Assembly: GCA_030295235.1 (NCBI GenBank)
Contig: AP026123.1
Coordinates: 1,798,001 to 1,862,000 of the forward strand
Origin: Fistulifera solaris
Taxonomy: Eukaryota > Bacillariophyta > Bacillariophyceae > Naviculales > Stauroneidaceae
DNA length: 64,000 nucleotides
Direction: 5' to 3'
Below are positions 51,267 through 62,638 of the stretch, in pieces (position 1 is the stretch's first letter; each line of letters starts with the position of its first letter). The notes beneath the pieces are model-generated. The model was not told the DNA's origin, searched no databases, and was given only the letters and a program-made list of their open reading frames with translations. The position numbers were made by a program, and so were the translations under genes.

Positions 51267-52570
51267 ATGTGTATCAGTAACGACACGAATGACCCCGCGT
51301 TGACGATAATGGTGTGGCAAGAAGACAGTCCCTGGCCCGATGTCCTCACGAAAGAGTCCTTGCAGCGCATTGCCCGTCATCAGTATCGATCGGGTGTGTA
51401 CACGTGGCTCGACAATCTTTGCAATCCGCTCTGGACGGCTTTGACAGAATGTTTGCCATCCAGGATGGCGCCCAATTTGGTCACACTACTGGGTGCCATG
51501 AGTTGTCTCGTGTCGTACGCGGGGACGTGGTACTATGCTCCCACCGCGACCGAAGCCTTACCGGCCGTATGGTTGATTGTCAATGGTATTTTGCTCATCA
51601 CAGCCTACACACTGGATTGTATGGATGGCAAACAAGCCCGACGCACCCAAACATCGTCGCCGTTGGGCCAGTTGCTCGATCACGGTTTGGATTGTTTGTG
51701 TTTACTGGCCCATGTAGCGGCCGTCCAAGGGTGGTTGCGGGCCGGTGATTCTCTCCAATTACAAATGATTGTGCAATCGACGTTTTATTTGGCGCAATGG
51801 GAAGAATATTTTACCGGGATTCTTCCGCACGGGACGGGGCCGATTGGTGTCACGGAAGTCAATTATGGACTCGCTTTCCTCAGTATTTTGTTTGGAACTG
51901 TGTGGAAAGACGCTACGACAAATCCCGACCGGGGTCCGTTCGATGATGCCTTGGCACCGTATGTGCAAATAATGCTGGAAAACGAATGGTTGCCGGCGAA
52001 ACTATTGAATGGACTAGGAGGGTCACCAGCGTTACTTGATGCCATTGCCGATTGGCAAATCAAGGACGCCATGCTCTTGCCTGGTTTTTGTTGACCGTAA
52101 CATTGTGTTCGTTGTCCATGATGCGTGTCGCGGTTCACCTAAAGTCCTGGAAGAACACACTCCGGGCGTTTCTGCAATTGATCACCCCCCTACTGATTGT
52201 GACCTTGGCATTGTTGGACGAATTCCCCACCGATCACAATTCTCCTCCCGTTCATCAAGCGATTCGATGGAAAAGTTTCGCCGTCGGTTTACTCTATTGT
52301 TATATGACCATCAAAGTCATTGTCTTTTCCATGTCCCGACAATCCATTGCGATCGTGCAGCTCGACGTCCTGCCGTTGTTAATGGCGGTGGGAGTGTCCC
52401 GGTATGATCCACGATTAACCGCCGAAGGACACGTCCTGCTGTGGCAAGGCTTATCTTTGTGGTGGGGACTCCAGTTGTGGAATTGGGCTGCTACGGCATC
52501 GAGGCAAATCTGTTCGACCTTGGGCATTCAAATGTTCACCATTCCACCCATCACACGGACCGAAATATAG
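51267..52570 (+). CDS. CDP-alcohol phosphotransferase (ethanolamine/choline phosphotransferase type)
   Basis: 434 aa once a single lost base near 52077-52080 is restored (frame passes from IKDAMLL to AWFLLTVTLCSL). The catalytic signature DG-x2-AR-x8-G-x3-D-x3-D is complete at about residues 120-142 (DGKQARR...GQLLDHGLD). The upstream LTKESLQRIARHQYRSGVYTWLD and MAPNLVTLLG match eukaryotic EPT/CPT enzymes, which transfer phosphoethanolamine or phosphocholine from CDP to diacylglycerol in the ER. About eight to ten hydrophobic helices follow. The C-terminal half lacks obvious selectivity marks for choline versus ethanolamine. Confidence 0.9.
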
Positions 52571-52760
52571 AGGCGAGCATGACTATAGGACCGCTTTTTA
52601 TAGTATCATCTTCCATAAGTAAAGACCACTTTGACTTGCCATAAGTAGAGACGACTTTGACTTGGTTTAAACCTTCATTTATTACTTACTAAAATAATAG
52701 TTGATTTTTGATAGTCATTTTTATTCGTTGTTCGAGTTGAAAGGATGGGATGGTCAATGA

Positions 52761-55700
52761 TTAACCGGTAACAAGGCCAATCGTTTTGATACCAACGGCA
52801 CAAAATCCGCAGGTGACACAGATTGTGTTCTTCATAGACTCGTCGTACTTGGATTCACAATAAGAACATTCAATACCTTGGTCGGCGTAGATGGGCACAA
52901 GCTTCTGGCAATCGATGGAAAAGGTCTTGGTTTCGTCATAATTGAGTTGGTGCTCATTGCGCGCCATCTGTTCACTCTTCTGCAGAACCTTGGTAGCCTT
53001 GCCTCGGAGCTCGGCGTTTCGCTCACTCGCCATGTCCGGCAGTTCGAGTAAGCGTCGGGCAAAGCTGGCGGCCACGATAAAGTTCTTATGCTTGAATGCG
53101 GTACCCATGGCGGCTCGGAGTGCCAGTAGTAAATGGACGGACTGCAAGTTGCAATGGGTGAAATAGGCCGACAGCTCTGTGGCGCGAACAGGATCTTCAC
53201 CCGCTTCCGCGATGGCAGCCTTGAGTCGAATCGCCGTAATGTACTCTCGGCAGATGGAGAGCATGGCTTTCATCTCATTCGCTTCGGCACGATTGTCGGT
53301 CACAACGAGGGGAATCTGAGTAAGAACTGTTCCAAACGCACCCTTGGCGTCGTTGAACTTGCCACCTTGGAAAAATCGATAACCATTCTTGATTCCAGCA
53401 ACAAGATCTTGTACCTTGAGTGGTGTACGAGGCAGGCTACCAGCACCTGGGTGACCCGATCGGTCATTTCGCATCAAAGGCAACGAAATAGACGGACAGC
53501 CAGGGATGCCTGGCATGCTTGCCGTTGCACCCAAATAGCAAGATATCATACTTGGCTTTAACAAACTGAAATCGCTCGCAGCAATCTGACGGTTCAAAAG
53601 TTGCAAACCAGAAGAAGCAGCTCCAGCGGCAAGGTGATCAGCGGCATGTGAGCTGTTGGCAGCCCAGCACCCAGCTGCCGGTCTTCCTGCGGCGGGCATG
53701 ACAAAGGCACCCGATTCGCCACCCACATCCGATAATCCCGCCATCTCGTGGTCCGCAGCAGCGTGACTGGGCTCGCCATCGTCGAGGCCGTCGAGATCAT
53801 CACCCCAGTCTCCCATGTCATCGCCGAAATCAAAGTCATCTGCGGCAATAGCAGCCGAGCCTGAAACACCACCAGCATCGTCGTCTCCCCCAGTCATCAG
53901 CGCCAAGATCCATGTTTGCGCCGGCAGGAGACGCGTCATGGTATTCCTCCATTCCACCTTCTTCTTCGGGAGAGGATGTCAAATCTTCGAGCGTGGTCTT
54001 CGCCACCTCCAAGGTGGGCCAGTTATCGGCACGGATAATGGGCGTGGGTGGCTGCAACAAATGGCCCGTAGTTCGTGCCCCGGTCGAAGCGACCTTTTCC
54101 ATCAAACCTTCCACCGTTCCATTGTTTGTCTCAATGGCAATCTTGATCCGTTCCGCGTCTTCCGTAAGACCATGCATCATCGCACTAATATACGCCAGTG
54201 GCAAGTTCCCACTCTCTTCCAAGACTTTCACGCGTTCGGAAGCATCACCGAGCAACAAAGCATTGTGGTATCGGCCCATAATATCGTTGCGCATCTGTGA
54301 GATCTTGAGCATCTTCCGAAGTTTGTCAGTCGATCCCGAAATCAAATACAAGAAGGATAAACGATCAAAGTCTTTCGTTCTCTGATAACTCATTTCCACC
54401 ACTTGATGATTTCCTTGTCGCAGTGCCTCACTGCCCAATTCGCCCCACACTTGACGCCCACCATCGCCACCACCTTGTTGCTGCTCCAACGTAAAGGCAC
54501 TGGCCATGGCCGCTTCAATGTTGCCACAGGCCAACGCCAATCGGAACCGAGTATGCGGCTCGCGCACGAAATGCAACGCCACCTCGGGAAAGCCCTTGGA
54601 TTGCAGGTACGCCACAATGGCGCGGCCACACAGACGCGACTGTCGGACCATTTGCATGACCAGACCGTACTTTTTGGTGGCCAAGGCCAATTTGAAACGT
54701 GCCTCGGTCGTGTCGATACTGATCATACGTGGACGCGCTTCGCGGTCCAAACAGAACAACTGGTCCTTGATGGCGCGGGTCGCATACACGGGTTGATCCA
54801 ACGTGCGGATCGTTCCCGTGTCGCCCGACGGAAGACAGTATTTGACATGATGCAACGTCGTGTAAATGAACAGCTCGGAGGCTGTCCCACCCGACGGAGA
54901 AACATCCCAAGCACCGGATTTGATGCGCACATTGTCCGAAATGCTGCACAGCTGTTCGAGTTGTCGGTTGGCAATGACGACACCGTACTTGCACAGAATG
55001 GCCACTTTGCTGCCATCGGGACTCCACACCACGGATTTGATTTTGGGTGCCGTGAGTTCTCCCAACACGCGTCGCGACTGCACTTCAAAGAGAATGGCCC
55101 GATCTTCGGCGCGGAGCAAGACGCGTCCCGAAGCACCACCATCCAGCAATCCTTCGACGGTCGGAACCGGTGGTTGCACTTTCTTGGTGGTTTCATTCTG
55201 CAAGTTCTTAATGACAATCTGACGTTGACGATCCAAAATCGCAAATCGATTTTGTCCCAAAAAGACGCCGGGTCCCAAACACGAACCCCGCTTGCCATCC
55301 GTGACACTGCCACTGGCGTTGCCCAACGCAAAGGTCACCAATTCGTACGAACCACCATCGACGTCGGTGGTGACCAAGATATTGCCTTCACTGGGATTGT
55401 GGTGATTGTACGTCAAGTAACGTGGTGCACTGCCAATGCCGTCCGTTTGGGCCTGTTGTCCCATCCGACGCAAACTCGCAATGGGGACATCGACGTTGCG
55501 GGTCAAATCGTGGAAGAAAAGTTCCCGGCCCCGGACATAATACAGACTATTGTTGGGCGCGGAACATGCCGCGGGACGCTCTCGTTCCAACTTGAAAACA
55601 ATCATGCCACTGTCGTGACCGGCCGCAAGCAGATTTTGGGATTTGTGAGCGGCCAAAATCCAGAATCGATCGCCTTCCCGACGAAAGGTTTGGACGCCGA

Positions 55701-56656
55701 CCCGTTTGCTGACATCCCACACGCGGATGGAACGATCTTCCGAGTTGGAGACCACGAGGTCGTGCTTGGGATGAAAGAGACAGCAGGAAACATTGTTCGC
55801 GTGTCCCCGGAGCGTATCGACTTCCCACGCTTTGGTTTCACTCATGCGCCACAATTTGACTTGCCGATCATCGGCGGCAGAGGCGAGTAGCGGCAGAGTG
55901 GGATGGAAGGACGCCCAATTGACACCGCGATCGTGTCCCTCCAATACGTATTTGACGACCACATCGTTGGTTCCGAACAATTCGGCTTGTACATTGATTG
56001 ATTGGGAAGTCGGTTTGTTGCGAGAAATGCCGGCGTGTTCCAAGGCTTCGCCCATTTGTTTCTTCCGCAATCCGGCGGTATCCCAAACACGGACCGTCTG
56101 ATCCAAGGAAGCGGAAACAATCAAATCATCCGTCGGATGAAAGGTCGCACACATGACGTAATGATTGTGCCCCGTCAAGACGGACAAACAAGTCCGACGG
56201 GCAAAATCCCACAATCGCAAGGTCTGATCATCGGATGCCGACAAAATCCACGGATATTGTGCCGCATTGGGATGAAATTGGACCGTTCGGATGTAATCGA
56301 GATGTCCCAACAGGGTAAAAAGACAACGACGGAGTTTGTAATCCCAAACTTTGATTTTGTAGTCATCTCCACCGGACACCAACAAGGGTTCCGTAAAATG
56401 AAAATCCACACCGCGGACGGGTCCATCGTGTTCTTCGAAACGATCAATGACCGTTCCGACGCGGTAATCCCACCTGTAATGTCGTGTGAGTTAGTACTTA
56501 TAGAGAAACGAAACGCTAACGCGTCTTAATAACAACAAGAAGAAGAACGTACAGTTGAATGACTCCATTGTGCAAGGACGCACAAATCCAGGGTCGTACG
56601 GGATGAAACGCCAAACCCTTGACGCGGGCTGATTTTGATTCAAATTTCGTTAACAT
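52761..56656 (-). CDS. COPA: Coatomer (COPI) subunit alpha
   Basis: Exons 56553-56656 and 52761-56473 across a 79-bp intron (GTACGT to CAG), about 1,271 aa (family ~1,220) after discounting one extra base in CCCCC at 53886-53890. Exon 1 is [19 protein letters not shown]..., joined as [24 protein letters not shown], the canonical start. Two N-terminal WD40 propellers bind KKxx-type retrieval signals; then comes the alpha-solenoid; an acidic linker ([21 protein letters not shown]) lies at the frame break; and a C-terminal domain ends with C-x2-C and C-x2-C pairs ([18 protein letters not shown]) and [10 protein letters not shown]. It coats Golgi-to-ER vesicles. Confidence 0.96.
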
Positions 56657-56990
56657 AGGAAGAGAAAGAAAAGAAGAAGAGCTTTCGTTGTATTTTTATT
56701 TTATTTCTCTTTCGCCTCTCGTTGTGTTGCAAAAGCAGCGTCAAAAAGATCGATCGGCTGCCGCGACGATGACCGCCGTGCGCCGCGCGTGTTGCCGTTG
56801 TGTCGTACAGTGGCTACCGGTACGACTTTATTACATGTTTTCAACTAGCAACTTGAATAAGCCGACGAAAAAGCCGATCGTTGCCATTCTGGAACAAACA
56901 AAAAAAACAGTCTTCCTTATCCATGGCCATTCTTATTCGTCAATTGGCTAATCAACATTCTTTTATATTGTTGTATTCATCATACCCATC
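56657..56990. promoter_or_regulatory. Shared upstream region of COPA and lumen-protein genes
   Basis: 334 bp between divergent ATGs. No specific element is called. Confidence 0.4.
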
Positions 56991-57517
56991 ATGTTCACAC
57001 AAATGTCATTGCGCCTGATCCTTACGATTTCCTTCGGGTGCTGGCAACTCCACGCTTGGAATCTGCCGAATCATCATCATCATCATCATCCTCCCTCGCA
57101 TCATCCTTGCACGCGACGCGGATTTGGTGAGACGTTCGTGGTAGTTGGCACACTTCTCACGACGACGCCCGCTCTCGCGGAAGAAGACGCATTCGATGCC
57201 GTCCGCCGCGAATTGTATAGCAGTGACGGTGGCGTGGCGTATATGCAACGCTGTTTGGACCAAAACGATTTTACTGCATTGCTCGAATTCACCAAAACGT
57301 ACGATCAAGTCTTGCGGAAAGGTGCCATGGGTCAAGCCAAAAAATCTCTGCTGACGGAAAAGAAACAGCGACACAATACAGCAATGCCGTGACATTTGAT
57401 TTGATTGGCATCAATCGGAGTAGTCGTCCCGGCAAAGAAAATGCGTCCGATGCGGCCAAGTATTTACAGGAATTGCGAGAGGATGTGCAGCGATTTCTGG
57501 AATTGGAAGGAAAATAG
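56991..57517 (+). CDS. Thylakoid-lumen PsbQ/Psb31-like protein with tripartite presequence
   Basis: 175 aa once a lost A in the AAAA run at 57358-57361 is restored. Presequence: ER signal (LILTISFGCWQLHAW, cleaved before WNLP), a short transit part with a six-His run, then a second signal with twin arginine (TRRGFGETFVVVGTLLTTTPALA) typical of Tat-dependent lumen import. The mature ~110 residues are all-helical: EEDAFDAVRRELYSSDGG, FTALLEFTKTYDQVLRKGAM, TATQYSNAVTFDLIGINRSS, and a final helix KYLQELREDVQRFLELE. The four-helix layout and size fit extrinsic photosystem II subunits of the PsbQ'/Psb31 class. The exact subunit is not certain. Confidence 0.7.
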
Positions 57518-58204
57518 GGGCCTGGGCGGCAGTCGACGAAACGACGGACGATTTGATGATGGGTGTATGAAATATGCTAGATAAATAAATGAAATGCAAC
57601 AGATATCTTGACAAGCTTGCGGATCACTCTGAGTTATCATCTAATAGGAGACTCGCTCTGTCGGTATCTTTAGCTAGAGTTGTTCTTCGGCAGTTGACCA
57701 GTTGACGACGACTCGTGACTTGTTTTTGAGAAGGGGTGATGACACGGGTGATGATACGGTTGACCTTGTGACGTCATAATAGCCAGGGCTGTAGAAGCGG
57801 CGTGTCGCGTGGTTCATAGCACGAACGTCATAGCACTCTGACGTCCGATGTGATACAATTCAATCGACAGTCACCAAATTGATCTGGTACTCAATTGGTT
57901 CGCATTCGTAACGAGCTTTCAGAACCCCAACGACACACGTCGTGCGCACTCTAAGAACCGATTGTACCTGCATGACGTCTTTCTTTCCGCTCCGCGGAGA
58001 TCCGCCGCCCTTTCTCTGCATACGCACGCACTTACCGCGAAATGGCCGATGGTCGAGCAAAAACATGCAGCCACCACGCAAATGCACGCTTTCGACGACA
58101 AGAAGATCAAAACAAAAAGACACCCAAATCCAGAGCATTTATTTATTCATTTGCCTTTTACTTCTTGTACAAACTTATTACTCCGTAGGAAAGCGACAGC
58201 CATC
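57518..58204. other. Intergenic upstream of the plastid sigma factor
   Basis: 687 bp between tandem plus-strand genes. It contains a perfect CRE octamer at 57769-57776 and further GACGTC/ACGTCA sites nearby (57830-57846). No gene supported; the sigma-factor frame stays open upstream to 57962 but without signal-peptide logic. Confidence 0.45.
57769..57776. promoter_or_regulatory. CRE-type palindrome TGACGTCA
   Basis: Perfect octamer 436 bp upstream of the sigma-factor ATG. Confidence 0.38.
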
Positions 58205-59608
58205 ATGAAAGTCCCTTCTGTCTTCCTGACGACACTCATGTTGCTTTGGAAGGAACACGTTCATTCCTTTGCCCCTCACAATTCTCATCCGTCCGAGCAA
58301 CGATCCGATTTGCATTACACATCTGCGGCTTCTCCCCCGGAATTGACGACGCGACGGAAACCACTTCTATCGCGACGAAGGAGACAGTTGCAAGTGGAAC
58401 AATTGGAACGACAATACCGGAGCGCTCCGGCCTATCACCACCCGACGGTGCCTCCGGCGGCACCACCGCGTCACGAAAACGCCAGTCGCGAGTCATTGCA
58501 ATCATCGTCAAAACGCGATGTTTCCGCCGATATTTACACAAAAACATCCGGTCTCACGCGAGAAGAGGAAGTACTGTATGCGTTCCGAATTCAAACCTTT
58601 CGGGCGGCCATGAAAGTTAGAGACGAATTGGTCAAGAATAATGACAATGTCTACGAATTTCACGAACGATCGCCGACCGAAGCAAACTGGGCGGAAGCTT
58701 GCGGCGTGTCCGTCGAAAATTTGAGAAAACTATTGGAGGAAGGTCAGAGCGCACGCGAAGCGGTGGTGGCGGCCAATATTGGCTTGGTGACGAGCATCGC
58801 CAAACGCCATTATGCCGCATTGAAATCATCGACCGCGGAAAGCGGCGGTGTGGGGACCATCTTAACCATCCAAGATATGGTTCAGGAAGGAACCCTAGGC
58901 CTTATGGAGGCGGTGGAACGATATAAGCCGGAGAAAGGGTTCCGGTTTAGTACCTACGCGACGTGGTGGGTCAAACAGCGAATTCTTCGTTCCATCTTGG
59001 ACTCCTCTAGAACAATTCGACTTCCTGCTCATGTGCACGCCATGCTTCAAAAGATGAGGAAGGCTAAAATGGAGTTTAAAGAACAAACGGGTCGGGAACC
59101 GACGACACCCGAGTTGGCGCATCATTTGGACGTTCCGCTGAAGAAGATTCAATTGTATGCAGAATCAAGTCGCAATGTGTTAAGTCTCGAAAAGCCACTC
59201 AAAACAACATCATTTAAAGAGGACTCAAGAACACTCGGTGACACACTTGCTTCCGAAGGCCCGACGCCAGAAGAAGACGTCGAAGCCGACTACCTGCGCC
59301 GTGATATTCGTGCTGTGATGGAAACGTCTTTGGCAGCTTCCGAGCGAGAAGTCATCATTAACCGATACGGTTTGGACGACGGTAATCCTAGGACCGTAGC
59401 CGAAACAGCGGACTCTCTGGGTCTCACTGTTGACAGAGTACGGCTGGTCGAAGCCAGAGCATTAAACAAACTTCGCCATCCCCAGCGCAGCTACAAGTTG
59501 AAGGAGTACATCAATAAGGATGAGGCCGCACTACCCGCGCCCAGGAGCCACCCCAACCGTCCCAAACCCCATGAGCCGCAAGACCAGAACCGAATATGGT
59601 TCTTTTAA
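58205..59608 (+). CDS. Plastid RNA polymerase sigma-70 factor
   Basis: 467 aa, one exon, from the ATG at 58205: signal peptide then EHVHSFAPHNSH, a clear ASAFAP-type junction. A ~100-residue basic/Pro-rich spacer precedes the sigma core. Region 2 contains AREAVVAANIGLVTSIAKRHY (2.1), IQDMVQEGTLGLMEAVERYKP (2.2) and GFRFSTYATWWVKQRILRSI (2.3-2.4). Region 3 has KMRKAKMEFKEQTGREPT and PELAHHLDVPLKKI; region 4 has EREVIINRYGLDDGNPRTVAETADSLGLTVDRVRLVEARALNKLR. It directs the bacterial-type plastid polymerase to -35/-10 promoters. Closest to primary/group 2 sigma factors. The C-terminal Pro/Asp tail after region 4 is extra. Confidence 0.93.
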   Translation: MKVPSVFLTTLMLLWKEHVHSFAPHNSHPSEQRSDLHYTSAASPPELTTRRKPLLSRRRRQLQVEQLERQYRSAPAYHHPTVPPAAPPRHENASRESLQSSSKRDVSADIYTKTSGLTREEEVLYAFRIQTFRAAMKVRDELVKNNDNVYEFHERSPTEANWAEACGVSVENLRKLLEEGQSAREAVVAANIGLVTSIAKRHYAALKSSTAESGGVGTILTIQDMVQEGTLGLMEAVERYKPEKGFRFSTYATWWVKQRILRSILDSSRTIRLPAHVHAMLQKMRKAKMEFKEQTGREPTTPELAHHLDVPLKKIQLYAESSRNVLSLEKPLKTTSFKEDSRTLGDTLASEGPTPEEDVEADYLRRDIRAVMETSLAASEREVIINRYGLDDGNPRTVAETADSLGLTVDRVRLVEARALNKLRHPQRSYKLKEYINKDEAALPAPRSHPNRPKPHEPQDQNRIWFF

Positions 59609-60188
59609 TAAAAGGAGTCAGTTTCCCGACGACGGGCTGTAATAACAGATACAAGAGCGGCGTCTTTTGTGTTCGAATGAACCAGCATCATTAGCTTCGC
59701 ATATATATCATTGTAAATTCTACCTCCGCACAGCGCTTAATGATTCGCTAAATGAAAATAACACTTAGTAGCACAAAGGTTCCGACAATTGCAGACGACT
59801 CTGTATTCTATTATTGTATCTGTATTTGACTATCGCCTTCTATCAGGCTCATCGGCAGGTCTTTTTTGGGATCATCAACACGCTTTGTGAGGCTTGCAGC
59901 AGGGTGACCCGGACCACGCAATGAAACTGGCTCAGAACAAATGCGGGCTTGTGCACAAGAAATTTCGGATCCGGCAACGGCATTTCAAATTCTAAATACT
60001 ATTTTAAACGATAATGTGAGTTTTATAAAACAGTCAGAAGAAGTTCATACGGTTCCAACAAAGCACGTTGTTCATAAAGTCACACAAGTCAATATTTATA
60101 TTAACTGTTTTAGCATGTTAGCTAGACTGTAAGGTAGCCGTCCTCGGATGCAGAAATTTTCCTGAACCAGTAACAACATTATTTCTCT
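59609..60188. other. Convergent 3' intergenic region
   Basis: 580 bp between convergent stop codons. A 63-codon open frame at 59941-60132 has no protein signature. No tRNA recognised. Confidence 0.4.
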
Positions 60189-61633
60189 TTACTGCATGTA
60201 AACCATATCATTCCCCACCGGACTGGGGACAACCTTGCGCCTCCAGTCTCCCGCCGCCACTTCTTCGGGACTGACATCCGTGATCTTATCTTTCGGTACA
60301 TAGACTAAACCATCCGTGGCATGCACCATCCAGGGCTCTTGTCGATAATCGTTACCGAACGGTTTTGGCAACAACCAATGCAAGCCGACGGTAATACCTT
60401 TGCGGGGCACGGGACGGAATTGACCTCCCGCGCGTGCCGACAAGAGACGCTTCGCTATATAATCCTTGACGACCCGACGAAATTCGTCCTTGGCGGGATC
60501 CACACTCCAGCTGCTGCATTTCTTGCACACCATCTTTTTCGCCGCGGCCGAAAAGGCCGCAATGGCCTTGTTGGCTTCCCGCTCCATGTCATCCGCCAAA
60601 GTCGGTGCTACAATGAGTTTGGAAAGACTTTTCTTTAGCTGCTCAAACGAGGCCTGTCCACACAAACTCATTTGTTCTTCAAACAGACCGTACAGTTCCC
60701 GCTCGACGCCCGTTTCCAAATAAATTTGACACTGTCGTCCCGCGGGGGACGCCAATAAGGCGGCCGCACTCGATCCCGCCGCCTTCACAAGACGACTCTG
60801 GGCCTGTTCCAGGGCCGCTTCACAGACTTGTCCAAAATTCGCCACGAGCTGGTGGTTCCATCGTCCGCAGTGGTGATGCTGCGGACCTGTTCCATGGCCT
60901 GTTTGAGATTCAGTCGGGCCGCTGGAGCTAACAATCGCACCGCCGTGACGTCGACGGAAGAAAGATCACGGATATCGGAAATATGTGCCGCCGCTTGGAG
61001 GCGACTCACCATTTGCGTAGTCGGAACTTTGTCAATGTGTTCCATTTGCGAGCTGTTCACTTCGTTCCAAGGAATGTAAGTAATTTGAGAGAAAATTCCC
61101 TGCAAATTAGTAACGCTTGGCGTTACCAAATGACTCAAAATCTCTTCGGCGGCGGCTTCCAACAAGGCTTGTGTTTCGGCAACGGGCAGGCCCTGCGGCA
61201 CAATCACCATCAATTTGCCCTGGGTCGCTCCCACCGCCACGAGCGATTCCAGTGCGGGTGCTAACGTCCGAAACAATCCTTCTCCGCGCAGTAAATCCAC
61301 GGCACTGGCGTAATACACAATGGTTCCATCGCACGCACACGCCGCCAATGTCGCCTCCGGAATGCTTTCGGGAGCCGCCACGATGTTACCGGACGCGGTT
61401 CCGACGACTTTGGCCGCCGATCCGGTCAGTGCTGTCAAGAGGGCATCTGTTTGACGCGGCGTGACACTGGTACTTGTGAGGAGGCAAGCCGCCGCCACTT
61501 GACTGTGATCTTTTTCCAACGCCGTCAGGACGTTGCGAAGACTTCCGGGAAGTGCCGAGGCATCACGGACGGTGGCGAGAGTGTATTGTGTGCATGTCGC
61601 CAACAGGAGAACAGATAATAAAGAATGTCTCAT
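60189..61633 (-). CDS. Secreted protein of unknown function
   Basis: 481 aa once one lost base near 60841-60852 is restored (frame passes from DGTTS to ANFGQVCEAALEQA). A signal peptide (SLLSVLLLATCTQYTLA) without Phe/Trp junction predicts the secretory pathway. The N-terminal part alternates strands and helices (QVAAACLLTSTSVTPRQTDALLTAL, GKLMVIVPQGLPVAETQALLEAAAEEI). The C-terminal part is helical (CEAALEQAQSRLVKAAGSSAAALL, YGLFEEQMSLCGQASFEQLKKSLSKL) and holds KKMVCKKCSSW and a final GLHWLLPKPFGNDYRQEPWMVH. No domain recognised. Not obviously membrane-bound. Confidence 0.7.
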
Positions 61634-61896
61634 ATTCTATTGATTGCTGAGTCTCTGGATGGATGTTTGCAAGGATAAAAACGGATGCTTTTTTGTTGTT
61701 GTTATTGATGTTGTGCGTCTCGCGCCGATTGCCGTTGATTCCGCGTGTCGCACGGAAAGAGGCCGATCGTCTGTCCGCTTTACCCGCGGTCTATTTCAGT
61801 GCCGTACCGACAACCTGATAGTATGGGACACTAAGTGGGCAACAATGACATGCCGACAATAAAAAGGCGAGACATTTTCTCTTCGCTGTTATTGCC

Positions 61897-62566
61897 ATGA
61901 AAAAGCCAAATAACGTAATGACATCAAATAGTAGCATCATTCGAAGGAACATGGGCAAAGCGAAAAAGAAGAACGAAGAGTGTTTCCCGCCTTCGTTATT
62001 GTTGTCGTCGGAACGAAACTCGATCCGCTTCGAAACACTCCTACCCGATCGCATTTGGATCCTCCACAATTTTTTTGACGCACGAGGAATGTCAAGCCTG
62101 GATTCAATACATTGAACAAGATATTACAATGTATTTGACACAACAACGCGGCAATAAGTACTATGCGCAGCGGGAATGTTACCGCTTTCAACGAAACGAT
62201 GAGAGTATGTCGCATCGTATCTATGAACGCCTTCGAGATCACTGTCAAGTGTTGCCGCTCGGACCCCCCATCATGTGCAACCCCAATTTACGATTGTACA
62301 AATATACCAAAGGCATGTCATTTGGAAAACATGTCGATGAAAGTCAGGTGATACCGGGATGGGGAAAGACGCGTGTGACCGTCTTGATTTACTTGTCCGA
62401 GTGTCAAGGAGGAGCTACTTCCTTCGAGTCGAATGTAGCGTTTTTGCCAAAAGAAGGAGCCATGTTATTGCACGTACACGGCGATGATTGTCTCGAGCAT
62501 GAGGGGAAACCAGTGAAAGGAGGAATCAAATACATACTACGGACGGATTTGGTGTATGCGAATTGA
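61897..62566 (+). CDS. 2-oxoglutarate/Fe(II) oxygenase (prolyl 4-hydroxylase type)
   Basis: 222 aa once an extra T in the T7 run 62071-62077 is discounted (WILHNF to LTHEECQAWIQ). The double-stranded beta-helix core shows the metal triad GKHVDES (HxD) and CLEHEGKPV (distal His), followed by KGGIKYILRTDLVY, where Lys takes the 2-oxoglutarate-binding place. NPNLRLYKYTKGMSFG and RVTVLIYLSECQGGATSF are typical of P4H-like domains. The enzyme would hydroxylate a protein or small substrate. No signal peptide, so probably cytosolic or nuclear. The start could also be an internal Met (61918 or 61951). Divergent from the secreted-protein gene. Confidence 0.85.
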
Positions 62567-62638
62567 AAGAACTTGAAGCACTGCCGTTCGATTTAACAGC
62601 AATTTTGTGGTTCAAATTTATAAAAATATAGAAATGTT

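Noticed and set aside
59609-60188. tRNA or other RNA gene in the long gaps
   Set aside because: No cloverleaf with a T-loop GTTCGA-type consensus was recognised in this or the other gaps by eye; a covariance search would settle it.
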